A stretch of 10,059 nucleotides of DNA from JACQFZ01 sp036396275 (GCA_036396275.1 DASWLD010000142.1:1-10059); one strand, 5' to 3'. Positions 1-6,478 are shown, counted from the stretch's first letter. Translations and numbers: made by a program. Notes: generated from the sequence alone by a model not told the origin.

Positions 1-132
1 GAGGTCCGTGGCCCAAGGCGGCTTTTGCGCCACAGCGAAAATCACGATCAGCGCCGTGATGGGAATGGGAATTACGGTATCGAAGACGGCGAGGATACCG
101 AGCGTAATGAGGGCTTTGGTCTTGGTGGTCAC
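1..132 (-). CDS. Small hydrophobic membrane protein, 5' part only (runs off left edge)
   Basis: Forty-four codons are visible and stay open to the window edge. A GTG at 132-130 is the only credible start: an in-frame TGA lies at 159-157 and no ATG or TTG follows it. A TATGAT with an extended TG at 167-175 lies about 35 bases upstream, which also fits this start. The protein begins with a short Lys/Thr-rich tail (TTKTKA). A hydrophobic stretch from about residue 7 to 35 follows, with two segments split by a DTVIPIPI turn, and then a polar AQKPPW motif. This looks like a one- or two-pass inner membrane protein. I do not recognise the family, and no function can be assigned. The ribosome binding site is weak. 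The gene follows the lipoprotein gene on the same strand after a gap of about 125 bases. Confidence 0.6.
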   Translation of the reverse strand, partial: MTTKTKALITLGILAVFDTVIPIPITALIVIFAVAQKPPWATDL

Positions 133-166
133 CGGCGTCGAGAGAGTCTGGGAGATTCAGGTTCGC

Positions 167-175
167 ATCATAGCA
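167..175 (-). promoter_or_regulatory. Possible extended -10 promoter for the small membrane protein
   Basis: The minus strand reads TGCTATGAT: a TATGAT hexamer (5 of 6 to TATAAT) with the TG of an extended -10 element. No good -35 is found at 16-18 bases. A start near position 160 would leave a leader of about 28 bases before the GTG. Confidence 0.35.
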
Positions 176-257
176 TTCGCACGGCGCGACATCCGGTCAC
201 GAGGTTTCTGTCGCGGGACAGCCGGCCGCGTCAGGAGAGCGAGCGCTCAGCAATGAG

Positions 258-659
258 CTAAAAGGCGACGCCGTAAATCACATCGAACACCACGCGCGTG
301 TGGCCGTCGAGAAGCACGATGTCCCCACCGACGCGCACGCGAACGTAGCCGCTCGGCAGCGCCGATAACTGCGCTTCGAGCTCGCGTGGTAACGGATCGC
401 GCTGCAGGCCGGGCGGGAGGGTGTCGCGCTTGGCCAAACCGGGCGGCAGGCCGCCCTTGCGTTTCGCCAAACCGGGCGGGAGGGCCCGTTTCCTCTTGCC
501 GTAGTAGTCTTCGATCAGCGCGCGGTCGCGCGAGCTGAAGCTGACGGCGACTTGGGTATTCTGATCTTGAATGACGACGCGACCCGACGTCGCGCCTATC
601 GCCGCACAGCCGGCGACGATTGCCGCGAGCGCGACTGCAAACGTAAAACGAAGAAACAT
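258..659 (-). CDS. Small lipoprotein with LPPGLAKR repeats (RcnB/CigR-like C-terminus)
   Basis: The 133-residue protein starts at an ATG at 659, preceded by a strong GGAGGAG ribosome binding site. A longer upstream frame exists but lacks such a site. Residues 1-18 form a lipoprotein signal peptide (LRFTFAVALAAIVAGC), and Cys18 is the predicted lipidated residue, so the protein should be anchored in the periplasm or outer membrane. A basic middle section contains three copies of LPPGL, two of them as LPPGLAKR, followed by LPREL. The C-terminus (LPSGYVRVRVGGDIVLLDGHT...VFDVIYGV) resembles the end of small RcnB/CigR-type envelope proteins, which also carry PPGLAK motifs. That similarity is from memory of the families and no function follows from it. 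A TACAAT at 694-699 could be its -10 box, but no matching -35 is seen. It follows the dienelactone hydrolase gene after 91 bases. Confidence 0.8.
   Translation of the reverse strand: MFLRFTFAVALAAIVAGCAAIGATSGRVVIQDQNTQVAVSFSSRDRALIEDYYGKRKRALPPGLAKRKGGLPPGLAKRDTLPPGLQRDPLPRELEAQLSALPSGYVRVRVGGDIVLLDGHTRVVFDVIYGVAF
433..483. repeat. Imperfect 33-base direct repeat inside the lipoprotein gene
   Basis: Eighteen-base units at 433-450 and 466-483 match at 17 of 18 positions and are offset by exactly 33 bases, or eleven codons. They encode the PPGLAK repeats. A third, more diverged PPGL copy lies just beyond. The pattern suggests in-frame tandem duplication within the gene. Confidence 0.75.
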
Positions 660-750
660 GAACTCCTCCGGATTTTCGGGGCGACTGTCCCAGATTGTAG
701 TCCAGTCGCTCGGGAAGCCCGCGTAGGCGGCGTGCCGCATTGGAGTCGGA

Positions 751-1638
751 CTACGCCAGGTTTGCCTTGAAAAACTCAACGGTGCGCGACCAGGCGAGTT
801 CGGCGGCGGATTTGTCGTAGCGCGGAGTGGTGTCGTTGTGAAAGCCGTGGTTCACCTTGGGATAGAAATACGCGGTGTATTGCTTTGCGTCCTTCTTCAA
901 CGCCGCTTCGTACGCCGGCCAACCTCTGTTGATGCGTTCATCCAACGCCGCGTAGTGCAGCAGCAGCGGTGCTTTTATTTTCGCGACCTCCGTCGCCGCC
1001 GGTTGCGCGCCGTAGAACGGCACCGCCGCCGCCAGACCGGGCAAGCGCACCGCCATCGTGTTCGCCACGCCGCCGCCGTAGCAGAAACCGACCACGCCGA
1101 TCTTGCCGCTGGAATCGGGACGCGCCTTGAGTGCGTCGAACACCGCGATGAAGTCTTCGAGCAGCTTCGCGCCGTCGAGTTTGCTTTGCATCGCCCTGCC
1201 GTCGTCGTCGTTGCCGGGATAGCCGCCGAGGGATGTCAAACCATCCGGCGCCAGCGCCATGAAGCCGGCAACGGCCAAGCGCCGTGCGACGTCTTCGATG
1301 TAGGGGTTGAGGCCGCGGTTCTCGTGCACGACCGCGACGCCGGGCAACTTGCCGCCGGCCTTGGCGGGGCGAGCAAGATAGCCGCGCACTTTTCCATGCC
1401 CCTTCGGTGACGCGAACTCGATGTATTCGGCCTTGATGCGCGCATCGCCGGGCGCGACTTGATTGGCCAGCGCGTACTGCGGCGACAGCGTCTTGAGCAA
1501 GGCGGCGGCGGTGACGCCGCCGACGGCGTACTTGCCGGCCCTTTCAAGAAACTCGCGGCGGTTGATTAGGTTGTGCGCGTAGCGGTCGTAGAGATCGATC
1601 AGTTCCTGGTCGAATTCACCGGCTTCTTTTCGTGGCAT
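751..1638 (-). CDS. Tat-exported dienelactone hydrolase family protein
   Basis: This 295-residue alpha/beta hydrolase belongs to the dienelactone hydrolase family, whose enzymes hydrolyse lactone or ester bonds through a Cys-Asp-His triad. The triad is visible: Cys186 in the nucleophile elbow GFCYGG, Asp233 in ALDERI and His264 in VNHGFH. Glu106 in HENRG corresponds to the family's glutamate near the active site. The N-terminus (residues 1-26) is a hydrophilic helix. The twin-arginine motif RREFL (Arg27-Arg28) and a hydrophobic stretch around 37-48 follow, so export by Tat to the periplasm is likely. The start at 1638 is chosen for its AAGGAG site eight bases before the ATG; the upstream Met codons lack one. 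It lies 96 bases after the ATPase gene on the same strand and may be read with it or separately. The substrate is unknown, and nothing in the context links it to aromatic degradation or to nitrate. Confidence 0.9.
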   Translation of the reverse strand: MPRKEAGEFDQELIDLYDRYAHNLINRREFLERAGKYAVGGVTAAALLKTLSPQYALANQVAPGDARIKAEYIEFASPKGHGKVRGYLARPAKAGGKLPGVAVVHENRGLNPYIEDVARRLAVAGFMALAPDGLTSLGGYPGNDDDGRAMQSKLDGAKLLEDFIAVFDALKARPDSSGKIGVVGFCYGGGVANTMAVRLPGLAAAVPFYGAQPAATEVAKIKAPLLLHYAALDERINRGWPAYEAALKKDAKQYTAYFYPKVNHGFHNDTTPRYDKSAAELAWSRTVEFFKANLA

Positions 1639-1734
1639 GGGGTCTCCTTTTCGTTGCGCGGACATCGCCGCACGCCGAACCATATTGCCGAAAAGAGCCC
1701 GGCGCCGCCATATCCCCGGAGCAGGGCAACGTCG

Positions 1735-3501
1735 CTAACCGTGATCGCACTCCGCCAGGAAAGTGAGCAACTGTTCGCGCAGCGCGTAGTAGTCCGGATG
1801 CTCGAGCAGGGATTTGCGCGTACGCGGGCGCGGGAGGTTAACGTCCAAGATCTTCCCGACCGTGGCATTGGGGCCGTTGGTCATCATGACCACGCGATCC
1901 GCAAGGAGAATCGCTTCGTCGACATCATGCGTGACAATAATCGCGGTGAGCTTGATACGCGTCCACACGTCCATCAGGACTTCCTGCAAGTCCCAGCGCG
2001 TGAGCGAATCGAGCATGCCGAAGGGTTCGTCGAGCAGCAGCAGCTTCGGCGAGAGCGCGAACGCACGCGCGATGCCGACGCGCTGCTTCATGCCGTTTGA
2101 AAGTTCGGCCGCCTTTTTTTGCTGCGCGTCGGCGAGACCGACGCGGCTCAAGTAATGCTCGATGATGTCTTTGCGCTCTTCCTTCGTGGCATGCGGAAAA
2201 ACCTGCTCGACTCCCAGCCCGACATTCTGGTACGCACTGAGCCAGGGCACGAGGCTCGGCGCTTGGAACACGATGCCGCGGTCGGGGCCGGCCGTGTCGA
2301 TTTCGCGGCCGTCCAGGACGATGACGCCCTCACTGATTTCGTTGAGACCGGCGACCATGGACAGCACCGTCGATTTGCCGCAGCCGGAGTGGCCGATGAT
2401 GGAAACGAACTCGCCCTTGCGAATCTTGAGATCGAAACCGTCGACGACCTTCACCGGGCCGTTGCGCGACGGATAGATTTTGGACACGCGCGAAAACTCG
2501 ACGTAGCGTTCGATGCTCGGGATCGATTGGTCGCTCGCGCGGGCGCTGCGCGCCGCGCGCTGCTGGCGCGACGCTTCGGGCAGCACCGCAGGCAGATTGA
2601 CGATTTTCTCCGCGACCGCGGCGTCGCGCTCCGACCCGACCTGCATCAGGTAGCGCGTCACGTCGCGGCGGATTTGTTTGAACTCGGGCGAATGGTTGAT
2701 TGCCTGCCGATCGCGCGGGCGCGGAAGTTTCACCGCGAATTCCGGACCGAGCGTTGCATTCGGCGCGAGCGTCAGCGGAACGATGCGGTCAGCCATGATG
2801 ATGCCTTCGTCGACGTCGTTCGTGATCAGCACGACCGTCTTCTTTTCCTGGCTCCAGATGCGGATGATTTCGTCTTGCAGCTTCGAGCGCGTGAGCGCAT
2901 CGAGCGCGCTCAACGGCTCATCGAGCAAGAGTATGTCCGGCGACGCGGCGAGCGCGCGCGCCACGGCGACGCGCTGGCGCATGCCGCCCGAGAGCTCGGC
3001 CGGGCGCTTGTCCATGGCCGGGGTCAGATTCACCATATCGATGTACTTCTCGATTCGCGACGTACGTTCAGCCTTCGGCGCATTCTTGAAAACCTGGTCG
3101 ACCGCGAGCGCGACGTTCTGGCGCACCGTCATCCACGGCATCAGCGAATAGCTCTGGAACACGACGCCGCGATCCGGACCGGGTCCGTCGATCGGCTGGC
3201 CGTTGCGCAACACCGCGCCCGCGTCGGGTGCAAGCAGGCCGGCGATGAGCGAAATCAGCGTCGTCTTGCCGCTGCCGGAGAAACCGACGATGGCGACGAA
3301 CTCGCCGTCCTTGATGTCGAGATTGATGTCGTGCAGCACCTCGGTGCGGTTCGCGCCGGCGCCGTAGGATTTGCCGACGCCTTTCAGCTCCAGCGACAGG
3401 GACGCTCCCACCCTGCCCTCCCCCGCTCGCGGGGGAGGGATAGGCAGGGGGTGCACCGGCGACGGGTTCGCGTACCTGTGTTGCGATTTAGGCATATCCA
3501 T
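1735..3501 (-). CDS. nrtC: Nitrate/nitrite ABC transporter ATPase, two fused nucleotide-binding domains
   Basis: The 588-residue protein holds two complete ABC ATPase domains in tandem, doing the work of separate NrtC and NrtD ATPases on the cytoplasmic face of the NrtB permease. Domain 1 (about 35-285) has Walker A GFSGSGKT (73-80), Q-loop Gln116, signature LSGGM (170-174) and Walker B LLLDEP (Asp194, Glu195). Domain 2 (about 333-585) has Walker A GHSGCGKS (370-377), Gln413, signature LSNGM (467-471), Walker B LLLLDEP (Asp491, Glu492) and His525 in THDVDE. In domain 1 the matching H-loop position is Asn228 (TNDVDE), which is unusual. A linker around 286-330 joins the domains. No NrtA-like C-terminal regulatory domain is present, unlike cyanobacterial NrtC. 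The gene starts five bases after the nrtB stop. Codons for residues 16-31 lie in a palindromic repeat, so this N-terminal tail is not native to the family. ATG at 3495 and GTG at 3411 (behind GGGGGAGGG) are alternative starts. Confidence 0.92.
   Translation of the reverse strand: MDMPKSQHRYANPSPVHPLPIPPPRAGEGRVGASLSLELKGVGKSYGAGANRTEVLHDINLDIKDGEFVAIVGFSGSGKTTLISLIAGLLAPDAGAVLRNGQPIDGPGPDRGVVFQSYSLMPWMTVRQNVALAVDQVFKNAPKAERTSRIEKYIDMVNLTPAMDKRPAELSGGMRQRVAVARALAASPDILLLDEPLSALDALTRSKLQDEIIRIWSQEKKTVVLITNDVDEGIIMADRIVPLTLAPNATLGPEFAVKLPRPRDRQAINHSPEFKQIRRDVTRYLMQVGSERDAAVAEKIVNLPAVLPEASRQQRAARSARASDQSIPSIERYVEFSRVSKIYPSRNGPVKVVDGFDLKIRKGEFVSIIGHSGCGKSTVLSMVAGLNEISEGVIVLDGREIDTAGPDRGIVFQAPSLVPWLSAYQNVGLGVEQVFPHATKEERKDIIEHYLSRVGLADAQQKKAAELSNGMKQRVGIARAFALSPKLLLLDEPFGMLDSLTRWDLQEVLMDVWTRIKLTAIIVTHDVDEAILLADRVVMMTNGPNATVGKILDVNLPRPRTRKSLLEHPDYYALREQLLTFLAECDHG
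3411..3449. repeat. Palindromic repeat element within the ATPase N-terminal coding region
   Basis: Perfect 11-base arms lie at 3416-3426 (CCCTCCCCCGC) and 3429-3439 around a two-base centre. An outer 7-base pair of arms, CCCTGCC at 3411-3417 and GGCAGGG at 3443-3449, overlaps them. On the coding strand it is read as PLPIPPPRAGEGR. Elements of this general kind (an extragenic-type CCCTCCCC...GGGGAGGG palindrome, translated as PRAGEG) are scattered in many proteobacterial genomes. Here it lies in or directly before a coding region and places an SD-like GGGGGAGGG ahead of a GTG at 3411. Confidence 0.75.
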
Positions 3502-3506
3502 CCCCG

Positions 3507-4502
3507 CTACACCGACCGCTCGCCGAAGCTCACGAACTGCTGCAAGGACTGCATGATTCGATCGAGCAGGAAGCCGACGAAGCCGATCGTGAACACCGCC
3601 ACCATGATGCGCCCGAGCGACTGCGAGCTGCCGTTTTGAAATTCATCCCACACGAATTTTCCGAGGCCGGGATTCTGCGCCAGCATCTCGGCCGCGATCA
3701 GCACCATCCAGCCGACGCCGAGCGACAGCCGCAAGCCGGTGAAGATCAGTTTAAGCGACGACGGGATGACGATCTTCATGACTTTCGTGCCGGTCGACAG
3801 CCGCAGAACTTTGGAAACGTTGATCAGATCCTTGTCGATCGACGCCACGCCGACCGCGGTGTTGATCAGCGTCGGCCACAGCGAACACAGCGTTACCGTG
3901 ATCGCCGAGATGATGAACGATTTCTGAAACGTCGGATTGGCGCTGACGTAGAGCGCGCTCACGACCAGTGTCACGATCGGCAGCCACGCGAGCGGCGAGA
4001 CCGGCCGAAAGATCTGAATCAGCGGGTTCAGCGCCGTCTGCATGGTCTTGCTCAAACCGCATAGGATGCCGAGCGGCACGGCCACGATAGTGGCGAAAAT
4101 AAAACCGGCGAACACCGTGTACAGGCTCGTGAAAATCTGGTCGAGGTAGGTCGGTTTGCCCGTATACGGCAACGGCCGGAACGATTCGCCCGGATGCTCT
4201 GAAAGGAACTGCTGTTTGCGCCCTTCCTGCCGCTCGTTGAACGCCGCTTCGCGCGCGCGCTCGCTCTTGTGTTCCTGATAAAGGTTGCCGGCTTGCTGCC
4301 AAACCTCCACGGGGCCCGGCAAATTGCCGAGCGATGTTTCGATGCCCTTCGCGGCGACATGCCAGAGCCCCAGGAAAATCACGATACCGAGAAGCGCCGG
4401 ACCGAAGTTTCGGGCCAGCACGCGCGCGGCCGGTTCGCCGGTCGCGCCCGGCTGGATTCGTGCGCTCAAACGTTGCAATAAATTTTGTGCGGTTGCGCTC
4501 AT
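3507..4502 (-). CDS. nrtB: Nitrate/nitrite ABC transporter permease
   Basis: This 331-residue inner membrane permease belongs to the NrtB/SsuC/TauC type. Likely membrane segments are at about 34-52, 124-150, 168-186, 195-219, 255-273 and 297-315. A charged, probably helical insertion at about 70-118 lies between the first two, on the periplasmic side if the topology is standard. The cytoplasmic loop that contacts the ATPase (EAA-type, around 226-262) precedes segment five. The conserved SPLAWLPI stretch at 169-176 is typical of the family. The ATG at 4502 is preceded by AGGAG with five bases of spacing, so it is preferred over a 30-codon upstream extension. It is followed after five bases by the fused ATPase gene, which implies translational coupling. 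It is separated from nrtA by a 168-base gap that contains short repeats. Confidence 0.93.
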   Translation of the reverse strand: MSATAQNLLQRLSARIQPGATGEPAARVLARNFGPALLGIVIFLGLWHVAAKGIETSLGNLPGPVEVWQQAGNLYQEHKSERAREAAFNERQEGRKQQFLSEHPGESFRPLPYTGKPTYLDQIFTSLYTVFAGFIFATIVAVPLGILCGLSKTMQTALNPLIQIFRPVSPLAWLPIVTLVVSALYVSANPTFQKSFIISAITVTLCSLWPTLINTAVGVASIDKDLINVSKVLRLSTGTKVMKIVIPSSLKLIFTGLRLSLGVGWMVLIAAEMLAQNPGLGKFVWDEFQNGSSQSLGRIMVAVFTIGFVGFLLDRIMQSLQQFVSFGERSV

Positions 4503-4573
4503 ACGTACTCCTAATAACCATCCAAAGACGTTAAAGCCAAACAGTCCGCGGACGAATGCGAATGGGTAAGATG

Positions 4574-4657
4574 GATGAACGCAAACACCCAAGTGGTGTG
4601 GTTTTTACCCCTCTCGTATCCGCGTTCATCGTCACTAACATCTGCGTTCATCTGCGG
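4574..4657. repeat. GCGTTCATC repeat cluster between nrtA and nrtB
   Basis: The nine-mer GCGTTCATC occurs at 4622-4630 and 4644-4652, and inverted as GATGAACGC at 4574-4582. The first two copies sit in ATCCGCGTTCATC and ATCTGCGTTCATCTGCGG. This resembles the dispersed 'TCTGCGTTCATCTGCGG' type of repeat seen between genes in many bacteria. The inverted copy could pair with either direct copy to make a hairpin in the nrt mRNA between nrtA and nrtB. Confidence 0.6.
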
Positions 4658-4670
4658 AAATAGGTAATCG

Positions 4671-6080
4671 TCAGAGTTTCTCCCCGCCCTTCAGACCGAT
4701 CTTGAACTGCTTCAAGTAATCGTTCGGTTTGCGCCCGTCGTAGACGACGCCGTCGATGAAACCCTTTTGCGCGCCTTTGAAGCCGGTTTCCTTGGCGAAG
4801 TCGGGGAAGTCGGATGCTTTCAGCTTGCCCTCGGCTATCAGCGCCTTCGCCGCCGCTGCGTAGATGTCGGGGCGGTAGACCTGCTTTGCGGTTTCCATGT
4901 ACCAGGAATCCGGCTTCGTATCGGGAATTTGGCCCCAACGGCGCATCTGCGTGAGATACCAGATCGCGTCCGAGTAGTACGGGTAGGTCGCGTGGTAGCG
5001 GAAGAACACGTTGAAGTCCGGGGCCGGACGCTTGTCGCCCTTCTCGTACTCGAACGTGCCGGTCATGCTGTTCGCGATCACCGCTTCATCCGCGCCGACG
5101 TAGTTGGGTCGCGAAATAATCTTTACGGCTTCGGCGCGGTTCTTGTTGCTTTCCGCGTCGAGCCAGTAGCCGGCGCGAATCAGCGCCTTCACCACGCGGA
5201 TATGCGCGTTCGGGTGCTTGTCGGCCCAGTCCTTGGTGACGCCGAAAACCTTTTCCGGGTTGTTCACCTGCACGTCGTAGTCGGTCGCGACCGGCACGCC
5301 GATACCTTTGAACACGGCTTGCTGGTTCCACGGCTCGCCGACGCAGTAGCCGTAGATCGTGCCCGCTTCCATCGTCGCCGGCATTTGCGGCGGCGGCGTC
5401 ACCGACAGCAGCACGTCCGCTTTCAACGTACCGCTGATGTCACCCTTCTTCGGCGCGTAGTAACCGGGGTTCAGGCCGCCGGCGGCGAGCCAGTAGCGCA
5501 GCTCGTAGTTGTGCGTCGACACCGGGAACACCATGGCCATCTTGAAGGGCTTGCCCTGCTTCTTGTAATCGTCGACGACCGCTTTCAGATATTTCGGGTC
5601 GATCGGGTGTACCGGTTTGCCGTCCTTCATCGGCAGCTTCTTCTTCAGCTCGTTCCAGACCGCGTTCGAAACGGTAATGCCGTTGCCGTTCAAATCCATG
5701 CTGAAGGCGGTAATGACGTGCGCCTTGGTGCCGAAGCCGATGGTCGCGCCGATCGGCTGGCCGGCGAGCATGTGCGCGCCGTCGAGCTCGCCCGAGATCA
5801 CGCGGTCGAGCAGCACTTTCCAATTGGCTTGCGCTTCGAGCGTCACCGACAAGCCTTCGTCCTCGAAATAGCCTTTCTCGTAGGCGATCGCGAGCGGCAC
5901 CATATCGGTGAGCTTGATGAATCCGAATTTGAGCGACACTTTCTCCGGCTGGCCGACCGCCGCGGTCGCACCGACGGTCGCGAACATCGCGATCGCCGCG
6001 ATCATTGCGGTGCCCACGCGCCTTATCCTGCGGTCCATTCCCTCCCCCACGTCTTCTCTGCTTCCCACTTCGATACGCAT
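4671..6080 (-). CDS. nrtA: Nitrate/nitrite ABC transporter substrate-binding protein
   Basis: The 469-residue protein belongs to the NrtA/CmpA solute-binding family and should deliver nitrate or nitrite to NrtB in the periplasm. Residues 15-41 form a signal peptide (basic RRIRR, then a hydrophobic run ending ATVGATAA). Family blocks follow in order: DMVPLAIAYEKGYFEDEGL (about 59-77), ANWKVLLDRV (Trp87), LAGQPIG (Gln108), STHNYELRYWLAAGG with His190 (about 188-202), YGYCVGEPWNQQ (about 243-254) and KPDSWYMETAKQVYRPDIY near the end. The ATG at 6080 has AGGAG ten bases upstream. An ATG at 6038, behind GGGGGAGGG with very short spacing, would give a more typical signal peptide and 455 residues. 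The visible signal peptide makes this an exported transporter component rather than the cytoplasmic sensor NasS, a relative of NrtA. Substrate choice rests on the NasT/ANTAR context; bicarbonate (CmpA) or cyanate relatives cannot be excluded by sequence alone. A sigma-54 promoter and an attenuator control it. Confidence 0.93.
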   Translation of the reverse strand: MRIEVGSREDVGEGMDRRIRRVGTAMIAAIAMFATVGATAAVGQPEKVSLKFGFIKLTDMVPLAIAYEKGYFEDEGLSVTLEAQANWKVLLDRVISGELDGAHMLAGQPIGATIGFGTKAHVITAFSMDLNGNGITVSNAVWNELKKKLPMKDGKPVHPIDPKYLKAVVDDYKKQGKPFKMAMVFPVSTHNYELRYWLAAGGLNPGYYAPKKGDISGTLKADVLLSVTPPPQMPATMEAGTIYGYCVGEPWNQQAVFKGIGVPVATDYDVQVNNPEKVFGVTKDWADKHPNAHIRVVKALIRAGYWLDAESNKNRAEAVKIISRPNYVGADEAVIANSMTGTFEYEKGDKRPAPDFNVFFRYHATYPYYSDAIWYLTQMRRWGQIPDTKPDSWYMETAKQVYRPDIYAAAAKALIAEGKLKASDFPDFAKETGFKGAQKGFIDGVVYDGRKPNDYLKQFKIGLKGGEKL

Positions 6081-6133
6081 GCTCAGGTCGCTCCTAACGG
6101 TTTTGCTTCAAAATCAAAATAGGTTGCGCTCGC

Positions 6134-6192
6134 AAAAAAAAACGGCGCCTCTCCTACGGGAACGAAAGTGCCCGTCAGAGCAGGACGCCGTT
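6134..6192 (-). terminator. Intrinsic terminator (attenuator) in the nrtA leader
   Basis: On the minus strand AACGGCG (6192-6186) pairs with CGCCGTT (6147-6141). Inner pairings follow (CTCT with AGAG, ACGGG with CCCGT), and a run of nine T residues (6142-6134) comes directly after. It ends 53 bases before the nrtA start codon and lies in the same transcript, so it acts as an attenuator rather than an end-of-gene terminator. Its 5' arm is shared with the second ANTAR hairpin, so only one of the two structures can form. Confidence 0.88.
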
Positions 6193-6231
6193 GTCCTCTC
6201 GCCGAAATCTTTGGCCGCGCCGTTGCTGCCA
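6178..6231 (-). ncRNA. ANTAR target leader: two stem-loops with AACGGC hexaloops
   Basis: Hairpin P1 (6231-6212) is TGGCAGC-loop-GCGGCCA: seven positions with one A-G mismatch, hexaloop AACGGC at 6224-6219. Hairpin P2 (6200-6178) is GAGAGGAC-loop-GTCCTGCTC: eight pairs with one bulged G, and the same AACGGC loop at 6192-6187. Known ANTAR-protein targets are two stem-loops with hexanucleotide loops carrying A at position 1 and G at position 4; both loops here satisfy this. An 11-base linker separates them. P2 buries the sequence AACGGCG that forms the 5' arm of the following terminator, which is the known antitermination logic. P1 begins about 12 bases after the predicted transcription start. 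The NasT protein encoded upstream is the obvious ligand. Confidence 0.87.
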
Positions 6232-6254
6232 GTCGGTGGCTCTGCCCGGCTAAA

Positions 6255-6271
6255 GGCAATCGGCGTGCCAA
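6255..6271 (-). promoter_or_regulatory. Sigma-54 (RpoN) promoter of the nrtA operon
   Basis: The minus strand reads TTGGCACG-CCGA-TTGCC, matching the consensus TGGCACG-N4-TTGCW at all but the last position, with the required GG-N10-GC spacing. Transcription should begin near 6243, just ahead of the first ANTAR hairpin. Sigma-54 promoters need an activator such as NtrC. Confidence 0.85.
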
Positions 6272-6333
6272 TGTCGTTTTTCCTTTCGATTCAATGCGCT
6301 AAAGAATTCTCACCAAACTGACAGCTCTCTCGC

Positions 6334-6350
6334 TGCACCGTGATGGGGAG
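6334..6350. promoter_or_regulatory. Possible NtrC box upstream of nrtA
   Basis: TGCACC-GTGAT-GGGGAG has a perfect left half-site (TGCACC) and a poor right half (3 of 6 to GGTGCA). It is centred about 99 bases upstream of the predicted start, a usual enhancer distance for NtrC. Confidence 0.4.
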
Positions 6351-6390
6351 CGATAGAGCCGCAATGCCACAACAAGTCTCAAGACGATCA

Positions 6391-6407
6391 GGTGCCGACC
6401 GGATGCA
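6391..6407. promoter_or_regulatory. Second, weaker candidate NtrC box upstream of nrtA
   Basis: The plus strand reads GGTGCC-GACCG-GATGCA. One half (GATGCA) matches 5 of 6 and the other only 3 of 6. It is centred about 156 bases upstream of the predicted nrtA start. The evidence is weak. Confidence 0.25.
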
Positions 6408-6424
6408 AATGACGACTTTGGGTC

Positions 6425-6478
6425 AAAAAAATGGGCGTCCATCGTTTCGGGGTGTTACCCGATTCAATGGACGCCCAT
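6425..6478 (-). terminator. Intrinsic terminator after nasT
   Basis: Twelve-base perfect arms, ATGGGCGTCCAT (6478-6467 on the minus strand) and its complement at 6442-6431, enclose a smaller CGGG/CCCG stem. They are followed by a run of seven T residues (6431-6425). It lies 64 bases after the nasT stop and acts only on minus-strand transcripts. It separates nasT from the nrtA promoter. Confidence 0.85.

Noticed and set aside
433..483. Direct repeats considered as a CRISPR or minisatellite array
   Set aside because: There are only two good copies, in frame within a coding region, and no spacers of constant length.
2119..3639. 506-codon open frame on the plus strand
   Set aside because: It lies opposite the ATPase and nrtB genes. 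Its product is rich in Arg, Asp and His with no domain, as expected from antisense reading of GC-rich codons.
4671..6080. NrtA-like protein considered as the NasS sensor
   Set aside because: A clear signal peptide and position directly ahead of the permease and ATPase genes fit an exported transporter subunit.
4767..6122. 451-codon open frame on the plus strand
   Set aside because: It is antisense to nrtA, with low-complexity Arg/His/Val-rich translation. nrtA has clear family motifs on the other strand.
6228..6240. Alternative ANTAR P1 stem GCCA/TGGC around CCGAC
   Set aside because: The loop has five bases, or needs a mismatch to reach a hexaloop. The TGGCAGC/GCGGCCA hairpin is longer and has the same loop as P2.
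6431..6478. nasT terminator hairpin considered as an ANTAR stem in its own right
   Set aside because: Its apical loop reads TAACAC on the transcribed strand, which lacks A at position 1 and G at position 4. The long stem and T-run fit a plain terminator.
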